Shown here in pieces: positions 1 to 11,700 of a stretch of DNA of 64,000 bases. Made by a program: the position numbers and the translations under genes. The notes under the pieces were generated by a model. That model was not told the origin of the DNA. It was given only the letters and a program-made list of their open reading frames with translations, and did no database searches. Source of the stretch: Mesorhabditis belari (Eukaryota > Nematoda > Chromadorea > Rhabditida > Rhabditidae); assembly GCA_958450365.1 (NCBI GenBank), contig CAUEEP010000729.1, positions 702,001 through 766,000 of the forward strand, read 5' to 3'. The stretch's first letter is position 1; the number at the start of each line of letters is the position of its first letter.

Positions 1-2278
1 TATGGGCACCCTAGAAATGAGTTAGATCAATGTCCATTCTATTTTCAACTAACTTTGTGCTCTCCTAACATTCATCATTGTACAAGTGTTGCATAGGTGC
101 CCGGTTGTCGTTGCAGCCCCTCGTGGGTTCCCTGTTGCTCGATCACTCCCTAAACTTGTTCTTTTCAAGAATGTCAATAATTTTTATCCAAAAATGTCAC
201 CTTGGTTTATCCGAGCGTCAAACATAACAATAAAAATGATTACTTACATGAAGTTTCTTCCCTTCAAATTGAATTCTTTTCCGTCAACTGTTGTAAGGAC
301 ATAAGAATGCATGCTACCCGGTCTGCTATAGTCGTTCTTATTGTGCATAAAAATATATTTTTGATTCCTGCTATAGAAATAAGAGTAGCTTATATGAATC
401 CGAATCAGATGTTTGATTCGGATTCATATAAGATTACATATTTACTGATTTGCAGGTTGATATTTAAAATGCAAGGCGCTGGCCGTGAACTAAACGATAT
501 TATTCAAAGTTAGCGTTGTGTCAGCCGTTTTATTAAATTGCTCTAATCCTTTAGTTTCAGTGTTCTGTTGATCGTGTGTAATCTGCCACTGAATTGCCAA
601 CTTTTTATCAAGCGCTGAATACACCAGACAAATGAAAGACGAATTCACGGTATGTTTAACGTAGAAAACGTAGAAAATGTAGAAAACGAAATCCAATTGC
701 AATACGATATTTTGTTTATTCCCCATCGAGCTGTTGGCACCGCTCCTGTGACGCTTTTGCCAATTGTTGGACGAAAGACGAAAGACCTCGAATGTACACT
801 AAATGAGACTAGATATTTGAGAATACAAGTAAGATCAAGATACCAAAAGATGCTCGTCAACAAACATCATTGTCAGCATTGTCAGCAACAACAGCATTGT
901 CGAAATGCCTACAATGAGGTGCCGAAAAGATGATTGCCAACCTATAAGTACTGTTTTAGAAAGGTTTTTGAAACGTTCGGCTTCGTAATACAAATAAATT
1001 TACCTTCGATTTGCGAAAAACTTGTACCCATCTTGCACAACTTGATGAGCACGCGCAATCTATAATTCAACGAGATTATAAACGCTAAATCACAATTACC
1101 TACCAAATCAACTCCAAGTTTCAAACATTTTTTTCTGCCACCATATCTGCATCAAAGTCCCATGAAGCACATCAATTATTCACCTAAAGGGTAAATCAAT
1201 TTAATACTTTTTATTAACTGACAACCTGAAAACCCGAAAGATTCAGAACCGGATCAGCCCACCGAAAATCGATTTCGAGCGTCTGGTCTTTCACATCGGA
1301 TGATCCGCTAAAAGAAAAAAAAATATAAGAAATCAAGTATTTTAAAAGGTAATGAATTAAACAGTCCTACAGTGCCATACAAACTGGTTTCAACCTAATA
1401 AAATCAAACCTTTAAAGTTACCTTTAAATTTCTTGCAACTGATTGAGCGAGTTCACTTCCGTTGTTGAGAAAGACCGCCATGCATGCATAGGATTTTCTC
1501 ACCAACAACGGCAGCAAGGATAACGAATCAAAGGCTTCTTAAAACGCATTGAGACAAAATGAATCAAAAATTTTACTGTGAAAAGCCTCATACAACTTAG
1601 TTGAGCCGTAACGTCTATTGAATTCTTCGTAAAAAAAACCATAAACTCGATTGATATTTTTCATTATGTGATTTCCCCACAGCAAGAAAAAGTCCTTTGG
1701 ATAATAGAATAAATGTGATAAGTGCAATAAAAAAAATGTTACCTCATATGGAAATACCAAAGATGACTTCGAGGTTTTATTTTCCGCGATCGACGTAATC
1801 ACCAAGGAACGGATAGTTTGAAGTTGGCGGAAAACCCTTTCTGAAAAAACATTGAAAAAGGGCATAAAACTAGATTTATTGAAGCGACGAATCAAATCGG
1901 CATATGGTCCATGGATGTCACCTATACGTGAATCTGTATTGCCAAGGAAAAATAAAGAAACAGACCACCATATCCGAACGGGTGGCTGTATTTCAACACA
2001 GGCAGATTGACTCGTAAAGATTTCTTTTGCAATTCCTAAAAAATCCTCCCCTGATTCAACTTTGGCATGGTAACCTTATTTGAATCCAGCTTTAAACCCA
2101 GGACGATTTATGTCGTTGTGTTGAGGATTGAAACAAAGAAGGACCACCTCTGACAAAAAAGCTTGACATGGTAATTTGATTTGGAGCCCGCAAAACCCGC
2201 CATTTCTTTAACAAGTTGTGTTTTCTGTTCCAACTATCCATTGCTCGTCATTTATTTTTTGAATTAAAGTGATAACAA
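1..2278. other. No gene recognised; AT-rich flank
   Basis: Both strands carry only short open frames, the longest being 118 codons on the minus strand at 1539-1895. None resembles a family I know and none has convincing splice structure. The stretch holds two hairpins (389-432, and about 1457-1513 where arms around CCGTTGTTGAGAAA pair with TTTCTCACCAACAACGG) and a short GTAGAAAACGTAGAAAATG-like repeat near 660. It may be the 3' flank of a gene to the left, but nothing in the sequence proves that. Confidence 0.5.
389..432. repeat. Perfect 19-bp inverted repeat (hairpin)
   Basis: Positions 389-407 and 414-432 are exact reverse complements separated by a 6-base loop. The arm reads CTTATATGAATCCGAATCA. 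It could be a small-RNA hairpin, a solo terminal repeat of a MITE, or chance in AT-rich DNA. Confidence 0.8.
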
Positions 2279-2284
2279 TTTATT
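2279..2284 (-). terminator. Poly(A) signal of rpl-7
   Basis: AATAAA on the minus strand lies about 30 bases beyond the rpl-7 stop codon. Confidence 0.7.
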
Positions 2285-2310
2285 CCAACAAATAGAGAAA
2301 AATAATAAAA

Positions 2311-3389
2311 TTAGAGCATCTTGGAAACGAGAGCCGAAATCTGGTCCTCACGGTTTCCGAAATCTCCTCCCTCAACGAAATGATTGGTCTTCTTTTCCCA
2401 TCCACCAGTTGGGTTGTTTAGCTTGAATGGCCACAAGAAGTTAGTGGTTCTCTTGAAGTTGGGTCCAACATTGAAAATTTCGTGAACGAGATCCTCCATA
2501 CAGATGATATCTTCCTTGCCTAAAATTAAAGAATCAGTACAGGTTTGTCCATCCACACTCAGTCTGCCTTAAGCAGCGGGATGGAATTTGAGGTTGATGC
2601 CATTACGACATCTAACAGTCCATAAGGACTGGGATCACTCTGTGATCAAAAAAAGTAAAGCACATTTTTTGTCATATCTAATGAGTGCTTTTAGAATAAA
2701 AATAGAGTAATACCAAGGTTCTCCTCGATGATCTCGTTGTTGGTGATTGGAATGCGCTTGTGATTGACTTTGGCGAATCCACGTTTGTAGACGAGATCGT
2801 GCACAGTCTTCAGATTCGGGTATCCCCAGGCAATGTATGGCTCAGCGATTCGGAGCATTTGGATGGTGGCTTTGTTCAACTTGACGAAGACACCATTGTT
2901 GATTTGACGAAGGCGAAGAAGTTGAAGCACCTAAACAAACTCCTTAGCACTGACCTTTACGAATTATAGATTCTAGCTAACACATACTTCTTAATCCCTG
3001 CCTATTCACTGTTTAATAAAGCCACAAAAGAATACCTTTCTTGGGCGAGGGTGGAGCTGGTTGATACCACGAATTCGGATAACAAAGGCAAGCTTTGGCT
3101 CCTCGGGCACGTAGATGTTTCCACTCTTCTCGGCCTCACGCTTCAGACGGAGTTGGTCTTGTTGCCTCTTGCGGTACTCCGTGACATACTTCTCGGCGCG
3201 CTTGAAGATCTTTCCTTTCTTCTCCTCGGCCTTCTAAAATAAAAGAATAGCTGCCAAAACCAATAATGTAACACAAACCTTAGCTGCCTTGACCTTGTTG
3301 GCCTTGATTTTCTCCCTGATCTCGGCTTTTTGCTTACGACGCTTGAGAATAGTCTCAGGAACTTGCGGGAGCTTCTTTGCGTCAACCAT
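2311..3389 (-). CDS. rpl-7: 60S ribosomal protein L7 (uL30)
   Basis: Structural protein of the large ribosomal subunit. Four exons (3279-3389, 3036-3233, 2714-2930, 2311-2519) join in frame to 244 residues, the usual length for nematode L7. The N-terminus is the typical basic, charged extension ([14 protein letters not shown]). The L30-like core carries [18 protein letters not shown] and the C-terminus carries [14 protein letters not shown] and [16 protein letters not shown], all family signatures. All three introns have GT-AG ends. The start codon lies 9 bases after a TTTCAG acceptor at 3398, which looks like a spliced-leader site. It is divergent from rab-11, with about 810 bp between the two start codons. 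The last intron is longer than the others (194 bp) and holds a candidate H/ACA snoRNA. Assignment is essentially certain. Confidence 0.97.
2546..2655 (-). ncRNA. Candidate H/ACA snoRNA in rpl-7 intron 3
   Basis: The intron between the last two rpl-7 exons contains, on the transcribed strand, a hairpin whose base is CCATCC paired with GGATGG. It has an inner CTGC/GCAG stem and is followed directly by ACA. This is the layout of the 3' half of an H/ACA snoRNA. Upstream is a second hairpin (CAGTCC/GGACTG). I could not find a clean ANANNA H box, so the call is tentative. Ribosomal-protein introns are common hosts for such RNAs. Confidence 0.35.
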
Positions 3390-3877
3390 TGTGTACCCTG
3401 AAAGTATAAAGTATTAGAACGATGACGATAAAAGAGACAAGAGGAAAAAAAAGAAGAGCTCAAAGGGCCAGTAAAATTTTCAACGTTAGAATTTGAAATT
3501 ACCTAGACACCGGGGAAATTCGCAAATGAAACTTTCCCCAATTAACGAATTTCAAAGCTTAACAAAAGCTCAGTTATTCCAGCAAAAGGCTGAATATTCA
3601 AAAGTAGTAAACATTTCGGTCGGTTTGGGTATTTAAAGGAGTGAATCTTTTGACCATAGTTGCGATTATTTAAATACCCAAAAAGATCAAAAATTTACTG
3701 CACTTAAATATTCAGTCCTTTGCTTGAATATCTAAACTTTTGTTGGACTTATTGCCCGGGCGTGAATGTTTCAGTTTCATCCGGGAGAAAATAAAATTCT
3801 TCTCTTCGAAAAATAAATTCTTCTCCTACCTCCTACCTACCGTAAAAATGGTCCCTGAAAATTTTCTTTCGCGATAA

Positions 3878-3885
3878 TTTCCCGC
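3878..3885. promoter_or_regulatory. E2F-type site TTTCCCGC between rpl-7 and rab-11
   Basis: A perfect match to the TTTSSCGC consensus lies in the GC-richer part of the divergent promoter region (3.39-4.20 kb). The rest of this interval shows no gene. Function is inferred from the motif only. Confidence 0.3.
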
Positions 3886-4055
3886 GCGTTGCGTACTCGA
3901 CGCGTTTCCCTGGTGACGCAGACGAAATCACGAACCATGGCCACCGGTAGGCTCTTTCGTTTCACAATCCAGTGACTTACCTTGTTTCTTAACGCCCTAG
4001 TTGTGACAGTTAGAAACCCTTCGCTTCTTCAATTCAACCACGATAAGCCGCCCAT

Positions 4056-4062
4056 TATAAAA
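4056..4062 (+). promoter_or_regulatory. TATA-like element upstream of rab-11
   Basis: TATAAAA sits in a GC-richer context about 140 bases before the rab-11 start codon. A TTTAG acceptor at about 4193 just before the ATG suggests that the mature 5' end is made by trans-splicing, so this would mark the outron promoter. Confidence 0.3.
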
Positions 4063-4202
4063 CTGCGCTCTAGCCTTGCTTAAACATTCAGAAAACTTGC
4101 CTGAAAATGATTCACGTGATCTCTAGTTTTTTTTGCTGTTTCTAATTATTCCAATCTTTTCATATAGACTTTACTATATCCTCTTTATTTAGTCCAAGGA
4201 AT

Positions 4203-5119
<917 letters not shown>

Positions 5120-5555
5120 GTATTACTATCGAACGTTTAAACCGGTATCAAAATTTCCTTTGGAACAACTTCAATTGTGATTTGTAAGGCATAAACTCTG
5201 TGTATTGGGTTATTCGCTTTTACCTGATTTCGTGTATAATTTTGCCCTCAACCTCTTTACTTTGTCATACAGAAATGTATATTTAAGCGTAGCATGGCTG
5301 TTTATCATTCTTTTAAAACGAGTGCCCCCTCCGCAATGCGCCTTCCGTTTTCGAAAATTCTTTGTATCACGGTTTCGCCCAAAGTTTTCATGCCTTGCAA
5401 TGCGCATTTGACCTGTTGACTTTTTGCGAAACGAACCCCAAATTTCAGGTCGATTTGCGATTCATTTGGTTTGTGATGTCAGTTTTATTTGTAAACTCGT
5501 TTATGCGCCTCATCTATGCTCTTATTTATTTAAATGTTGAAATCTTGTAATTCTA

Positions 5556-5603
5556 AATAAATTTTTTACAAATCAAAAAGGCTAAACATTCAACAAAATA
5601 TAG
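5556..5603 (+). promoter_or_regulatory. Possible intercistronic region: poly(A) signal and SL acceptor
   Basis: AATAAA at 5556-5561 would end the rab-11 message. An acceptor-like ATATAG ends at 5603, 100 bases before the start codon of the next gene. This spacing is compatible with a nematode operon and SL2 trans-splicing, but the long rab-11 3' UTR makes it uncertain. Confidence 0.35.
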
Positions 5604-5702
5604 ATCTAAGAACTTTGATATTTGGGAGAATTGAGGGCTGACTGGTTGGGTCTGCGGTGGGATGGTGTTATGCGATCTTTCAACAAACACAAAGTCAAGA
5701 AT

Positions 5703-8700
5703 ATGAGCGATCGGAAAGGACGGCCGCCGAGGAGGTTTTCACCATCGCCAAAAAATCATGACGAACTTTCGGATAAACAAATACCAAAGAGAAAAGTATG
5801 CTTTAAACAGAAGCCAATAGTTAATGTTATTTTATATAGGAGACACCAGTCAATGATATTTCGGAGGCAGGCACAAGCAAGAGCTTTATCAACAGACGGA
5901 TTGGCCGTAAAAGAACCAGAGTTGAAAGTGCAAATGTAAGCATAAACAAGGACAATATGAAATTTCAAATATAGTTTTAAATAGAATAGAGTGTAGCCTG
6001 TCTTAAATCGAATACCTCTTTTAAGATTGATGTCGTGGAAACACAAACAAGCGATTTTGTGATTGAACATCCATCGATAGGCTCGAATTTTGAAGGTTTT
6101 AATAAGGTCAGCAAATGGCGCTAACAATATTATGTTTAGATTCATCTGAATTGGGGAAACGAAAGCGGAGAACGCGACAAAGCGAAAGATTTGTTTTACT
6201 AGAGCAAAAGTTCTCAAAAGAAGAGGTGAATTAGGGTGAATTAAGCCTTAAATTAAGTACACAAAGTGTAGTAGTCAATATAAATATTCTTAAAAGCATT
6301 AAAGGAATGCGCTCCGGTGATCAGTCCACAATCGTCACCACCGTATCAAAGAAATGTGGAGACGCCGTTGCTGAGAGCTGGCGATGATGTTGAGGTTGGT
6401 TTTGTGGAAAGGGCAGTGGCTCTTCTTTGGCTTGAATCTTTGAATCATTGACCTCAAACCATTGACATTGAGCAACGGTTTGAATTTTACAATAAATCAG
6501 GCTAACCTAACTGTAAGTATTCGAAATAGACTCTCTGTTTAGTGAAGAGATCCATAGTAGGTTTGATAGTTTTGAATTGATTGTGAGATGTGGAAAAGAA
6601 ATCGTAAATAAGCTATAGTAAGACAAGAAATGGGGATACTCTAAAATGCATCAGGAAAAATATTAGATAAAGTTAGATAGATGTTAGATAAAGTATTGCT
6701 TTTAGATTGATCCTGTTGGTGAGGGAAAAGAAGCGATCGACGTTGACGAACCGCCGTGTTTGAGTGTTCTCGAGAAGAATCCGATGATCGACCGCGAGAA
6801 AGACACGTCTGGCTTTGTTAGTGACTTACTGTTAACTTTTAAGTGTTACCGTTAGAGACTTACTGTTAACTTTTAACTGTTACTGTTAGTGACTTACTGT
6901 TAACTTTTAAGTGTTTAAGTGTTCCCTTTCTCGACCATCGTAATCTTCTCAATTTTTATTCAATATTAGAAAATTATTCATTAGTTATTCATCAGTTAAA
7001 ATAAAGTTATTCAGACTTTCGAGCCATTCGAGGGACCGTCAATGATCAATGCAAACGATTTAGAAGCGAATCGCTTCTATTCATTGAGATATTTGGTATA
7101 AGAAAGAGGTTTTTTTTGTGTGATTGTATTTGAAATAGTTTAGTTTATATCGATGGAACCTGAGTTGACAGAGTATGGGGATAAATATTTGACGGTGAGG
7201 CGTGAGTCGATCGCCGATTTTCTCAACAAAGACTCGATTCTTGATTGTATCGTGAATTGCACGAGGAATACGTTGGTGTTTTTTTTGCGCTTTGTGCTTT
7301 GTGCTTAGAAATTTATAAACACACCGCCTCTGGTGTACTGAAATGAGTTTACTAGCAAGAAACTGTAAGATGGATGGTGTATTTTTCTATTGAAATTAGA
7401 TTACAATCCTTAGCCTAAAGATGAAGCGATGATCTTTGCGATGTACTTTGTACTCAGAAATTGTAATCATTTCTGTCTGAGAAAATTAAGAATTCAGTGC
7501 ACTAGAAAGGGTGTGTTTAGATGTGAAGAGTCAAATGAAGCACAAAGTACACCTAAAAACAACTGCAAAATATCGTATCTGAATGAATTTTCAGCCACGA
7601 GATGGGCTGGGTGAACTGCGCTCCACCATTGCTTCCGCCAGAAGTCGAAAACTCGTTCACTTTTTGTTTCCTCATCGATGGCAACCAAGTGCAACCACAG
7701 AAGGTAGAATTTTATATATTTGTAATATTTTGAAATCAATATGGACAGTAAGGTTGAGAAAAATTGTCCTCTTTCCAGACCCGTCTCGACGCACTTTCGC
7801 CGTGGAGTCGCAGCAAAGAAGATTTCAGTATTGATGGGGGTACGGAAATTAAGAGATCCGATGATAAACCTAAGCTAAAATATACTTAGACTTAAATAAT
7901 ATCTAAATATTGAAAATTTTCTCTTAAGGAGTCCCCCTGCCGACGCTGCGGTGTAAGCAACGAACGATCTCGGTGATTATGGAAGCGGGCAGGTGAGTTG
8001 AATAGCTTGAAGTTATCGTAAAGTTCTAGATACTGTAAAGGACAGTACTCTGCTCCATTAGAGTAAACTGGATTACGGGATTCAGGCGCTAGGACAGGAC
8101 TTTTACTAAAGATCTGGCCTTTTTGGATCCTGGCATCGATCCCTAGGATATATACAGCTTGGTCTGGCTCCTGTGGTCAGGTTTGGCTTCTAACCTAGCC
8201 TTGAAGCTCTCGTCTGGTCTGGTCTAGCTCTGGCTTAGCCTGCCTGGCCTGACCTGGCTGGCTTAGCTATGCTTTGGCCTAGCTTATCCAGGCCTGAAGC
8301 TCTAGGGCTTCTAAACTAGTTCTAGCTTATAGTTAGCCTGTCGTTTGACCTGATATGGCCTAACTCTAGCTTTGCCTAGCTTACAATTAGCCTGGCCTAG
8401 AGTTCTAGAATCTGGTTGCAACATCCCTAATTGTTAGGTTCACACTTGGCTAGCTCACAAGGGAAATGCGACAGTAGAATGTAGCCAAAACCATAGATCA
8501 TAGATGATAAGCCATAGATCACCATAAGACGCAGAATTTCACGCTGATTCCGAATCTGCTTTCCGTTTTTGCTTTTCTTTGCTCGAGTTCGATTCCTGGC
8601 AAAACTTTTCTTTTGCGTTTTGATGTTTCTGGCAACATTTCGCCACATGCTACTGTTGCCTTTCCCTTGTCAGATACCTTCTGTGAGCCAAGTGATGCTT

Positions 8701-11700
8701 GGCTTTGATCTGATTCGACAAAATTCCTACTTTTTAGAGGGTCGTAGAGGATTTTCTTTCTTAAAAAAACGATTTCTAGATGTCGAGTCGGACAAGGAGC
8801 TCACCGATCATCGCCGTATTCTCTGCACGAGTACACCGCCGTGCATCCATGTTCGAATCGGTTAAAGAAAAGGGTGAATATTTTCGGATTTCAGTACATT
8901 TTATGCACCGAATTTTAAGCGCCAGTTTTTCTGGTGCACTGAATTCGATATTTGAATCTTTCATTTCATTTCAGATCTACTACATCACTCGTGACGAGGT
9001 TCCCTTTGGCGACATTATGGTTATCTACGAGTTTCTCATCGATGGTCCATTCCCACAGTTGACAAAGAAAATGCAACATGTACTTGATATGTATAAAAAA
9101 GTGAGGGAAGCTTTTTAAGAATTAAATAAACTTTTAATTATTAGGGTAACTTCTGTGCTTTGGTAACAATTCTACCGGGTCAAGCTGGTCGTTTTGAGGG
9201 AAACGAGAAAAACCCTGATGAGACACATTTACAAATCGATCAAAAGAATATTATTACGGAAATTGTTGAAGTGGAGGATGTTTTAGAAGAAGAGGTAAAA
9301 TTATAAAATGGTAAAATGAAAAAAAGAAAAATTGAAATCTCGATTCTTTGAAGGCTTTTGGTGTTGTACTTTGTGCTTGAAAATTGTAAATTAAAAATTT
9401 CTAGTGCATCAAATCCTTTAGTTTTCACGCAAAAATCATATCGTTTCTGCAAGAAAATGAAGGAATTCAGTGCACCGGGAAGCTTGTGTTTACAATTGTC
9501 GAGCACAAAATACATCACAAGATCTCAGCTTATTTGCCGTAAGCCAAAAGCCGAAAAAGATAACTGAATATCTTTTATCTTTTATTAAATTTTAGGAATA
9601 CATCAGCACCAATGTTTTCTCAACATTACCACAAGCACAAATTGATGAGGAAGAGATTCTAGATGTTGTGCAAGATCTATCACTCACTGATGGAGGTAAA
9701 TTTTGATGATTTGTAAAATACTCGATAGAATGAATAGAATAGAATGGCACTCCCGTAATGACAGGCGTACAGTCGTGTAGTCTAACTTTGAACGCGTGCC
9801 GTTCTCCGCGCTGCTTTATGATACAGTGTGCTTTATGGGGTTAAATGATAGCCCTTGAAATCTAGTATTTTTTTTATATCAAAAGTATAGTTGGGAAAAA
9901 GCTAGGAACTGAGAAAAAAATAATGATTTTCTAAAAAGAAGCCAGACTACGCGACTGTACTCTGGAACTAGGCGTTATTAGGGCGTTCTATTAGAGTATT
10001 TTACGATAACTTTTATTAGAGCTTTAGATAGCTACACGATGTCCTCTTTGGAGAAAGAGAAACTATTTTCCCGATCGACGGGAAGAGCACTCGAGAAAGA
10101 TTGGAAAAATCATCCGGTAGGTGAGAGATTACGGTAGGGAATAGTGCTGATTACGGTAGAGAATAGTGCTGATTAGGGCAGGGAATAGTGCTGATTACGG
10201 TAGGGAATAGTGCTGAGATTACGGTAGGGAATAGTGCTGACTACGGTAGGGAATAGTGCTGAGATTACGGTAGGGAATAGTGCTGAGATTACGATAGGGA
10301 ATAGTGCTGAGATTACGGTAGGGAATAGTGCTGATTACGGTGTGTTGCCCAGCTTTGTAACCCTAAACCAAGTGCCTGAACTTTTTCGACTACCGTAATC
10401 TTGCCTCTATTTTTTATTCAATCTATCTACTTGTTTTTGCTGATTTTGTGAGGGTTTATAGAGGATATCGAAAGATATAAAAAGTGGAATTAAATTAAAT
10501 AGACAAGATGATGATAGCTTGAGAAATTTGACACATTTTAGAAAGCATTTTAGTGCAGTAAAATGTAAACGCACCCTTTCTGGCGCACTGGCTTCATTTT
10601 TCTCATTGGCTTCATTTTTCTCGTAAAACCATATCGTTTCTGGTAGAAAATGAAGAATTCAATGCGTGAGAAAGGGTGTGTTTAAATTTTTTTGAGCACA
10701 ACGTACATCTCAAAGACATTTTTATAATAAATTCAGTTTGTCGAAAACGAGTTGATCACAATGGACGACGGGAGTCGATGTATTCGAGCGCATACTGTCG
10801 TTTGGGCAAAAGAAAAGGAGTCTCTCTTGCGTTTTCTCATCAATGATCCGAAGAAAATGTGCGGGAAAATTGATTGAATAATTTTCGAGACAAGTTTACG
10901 ATAGCTTCAGACAGACAACTACCCGTAATCTTGTCTAAAAAAAAGCTATTCAGTTATTGATTAATTTTCAGATTACCCGAATGGATCTCTCCAAATAAAC
11001 CGACTCTACCGCCATTGGTGACCGCTTGTACGGCTTTCGTTTTCTTCGTCGACGTTGATAATATCGATTTCAACGATTTAACATCTGATGATTTGATGCC
11101 ATGGACAACGAATGGTTGATTTTTAAATATGAATAAGATTTGGTAATTGAATAGAGGGATTTTAAGCCACTGGCCCATTTTCCAGTCCGTTTTTTGATTT
11201 TTGGGTTAAATGATTTTAAATCATAAGTATAAGAGCCTGGCTCAAAACCCAGTTATCCAGGTTTTGATCTGATCTGGACCTGGATCTGGATCTGGATCTG
11301 GATCTGGGTCTGGATCTGGATCTGGACCTAGACCTGGATCTGAATCTGGATCTGGATCTGGACCTGGATCTGAATCTGGACCTGGTCTGACTGATGATCA
11401 GCCTCCGCCCCCTTTTCCTTTCGTTTCCTTTCGTTTTTCGAAGGTGAGAGTCTTGAGCCGCCTTCTACAAATTAGCTGGGTTTGTTTGAAAAACATTGAA
11501 TTTACTAGAAAATAGATAGAAAATTTGATTCCGAGTCGAATGAAAGCTCGAAAATGAAATTTTCTATCAAATGAAGGCTCGAAATTCAACGTTTTTTCAG
11601 AAAAAAACCAGCGAAGATACGAGCAAAATTCGTAGAAGGCGGCTTAAGAATCTCATCTTCGTAAAACGAAAGGAAAAAGGGGCGGAGACTGGTCATCGGT

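Larger units (their letters stand above)
7144..10116 (+). repeat. Protein repeat copy 1 of the large unknown gene
   Basis: About residues 210-518. Module C is GDKYLTVRRESIADFLNKDS. A phase-2 intron leads into module A (LVHEMGWVN, LLPPEVENSFTFCFLIDG, RLDALSPWS). Module B is EYTAVHPCSNRLKKR, a phase-0 intron, then IYYITRDEVPFG, VIYEFLIDGPFPQLT. An acidic linker (VEVEDVLEEE, DEEEILDVVQDL) and a charged exon ending EKDWKNHP follow. Its intron layout within module B matches copy 4. Confidence 0.75.

Noticed and set aside
1539..1895. 118-codon minus-strand open frame
   Set aside because: No family resemblance, Phe/Tyr-rich in AT-rich DNA, no splice or trans-splice context.
5756..6217. 153-codon minus-strand open frame
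   Set aside because: It is antisense to four well-supported exons of the four-repeat gene.
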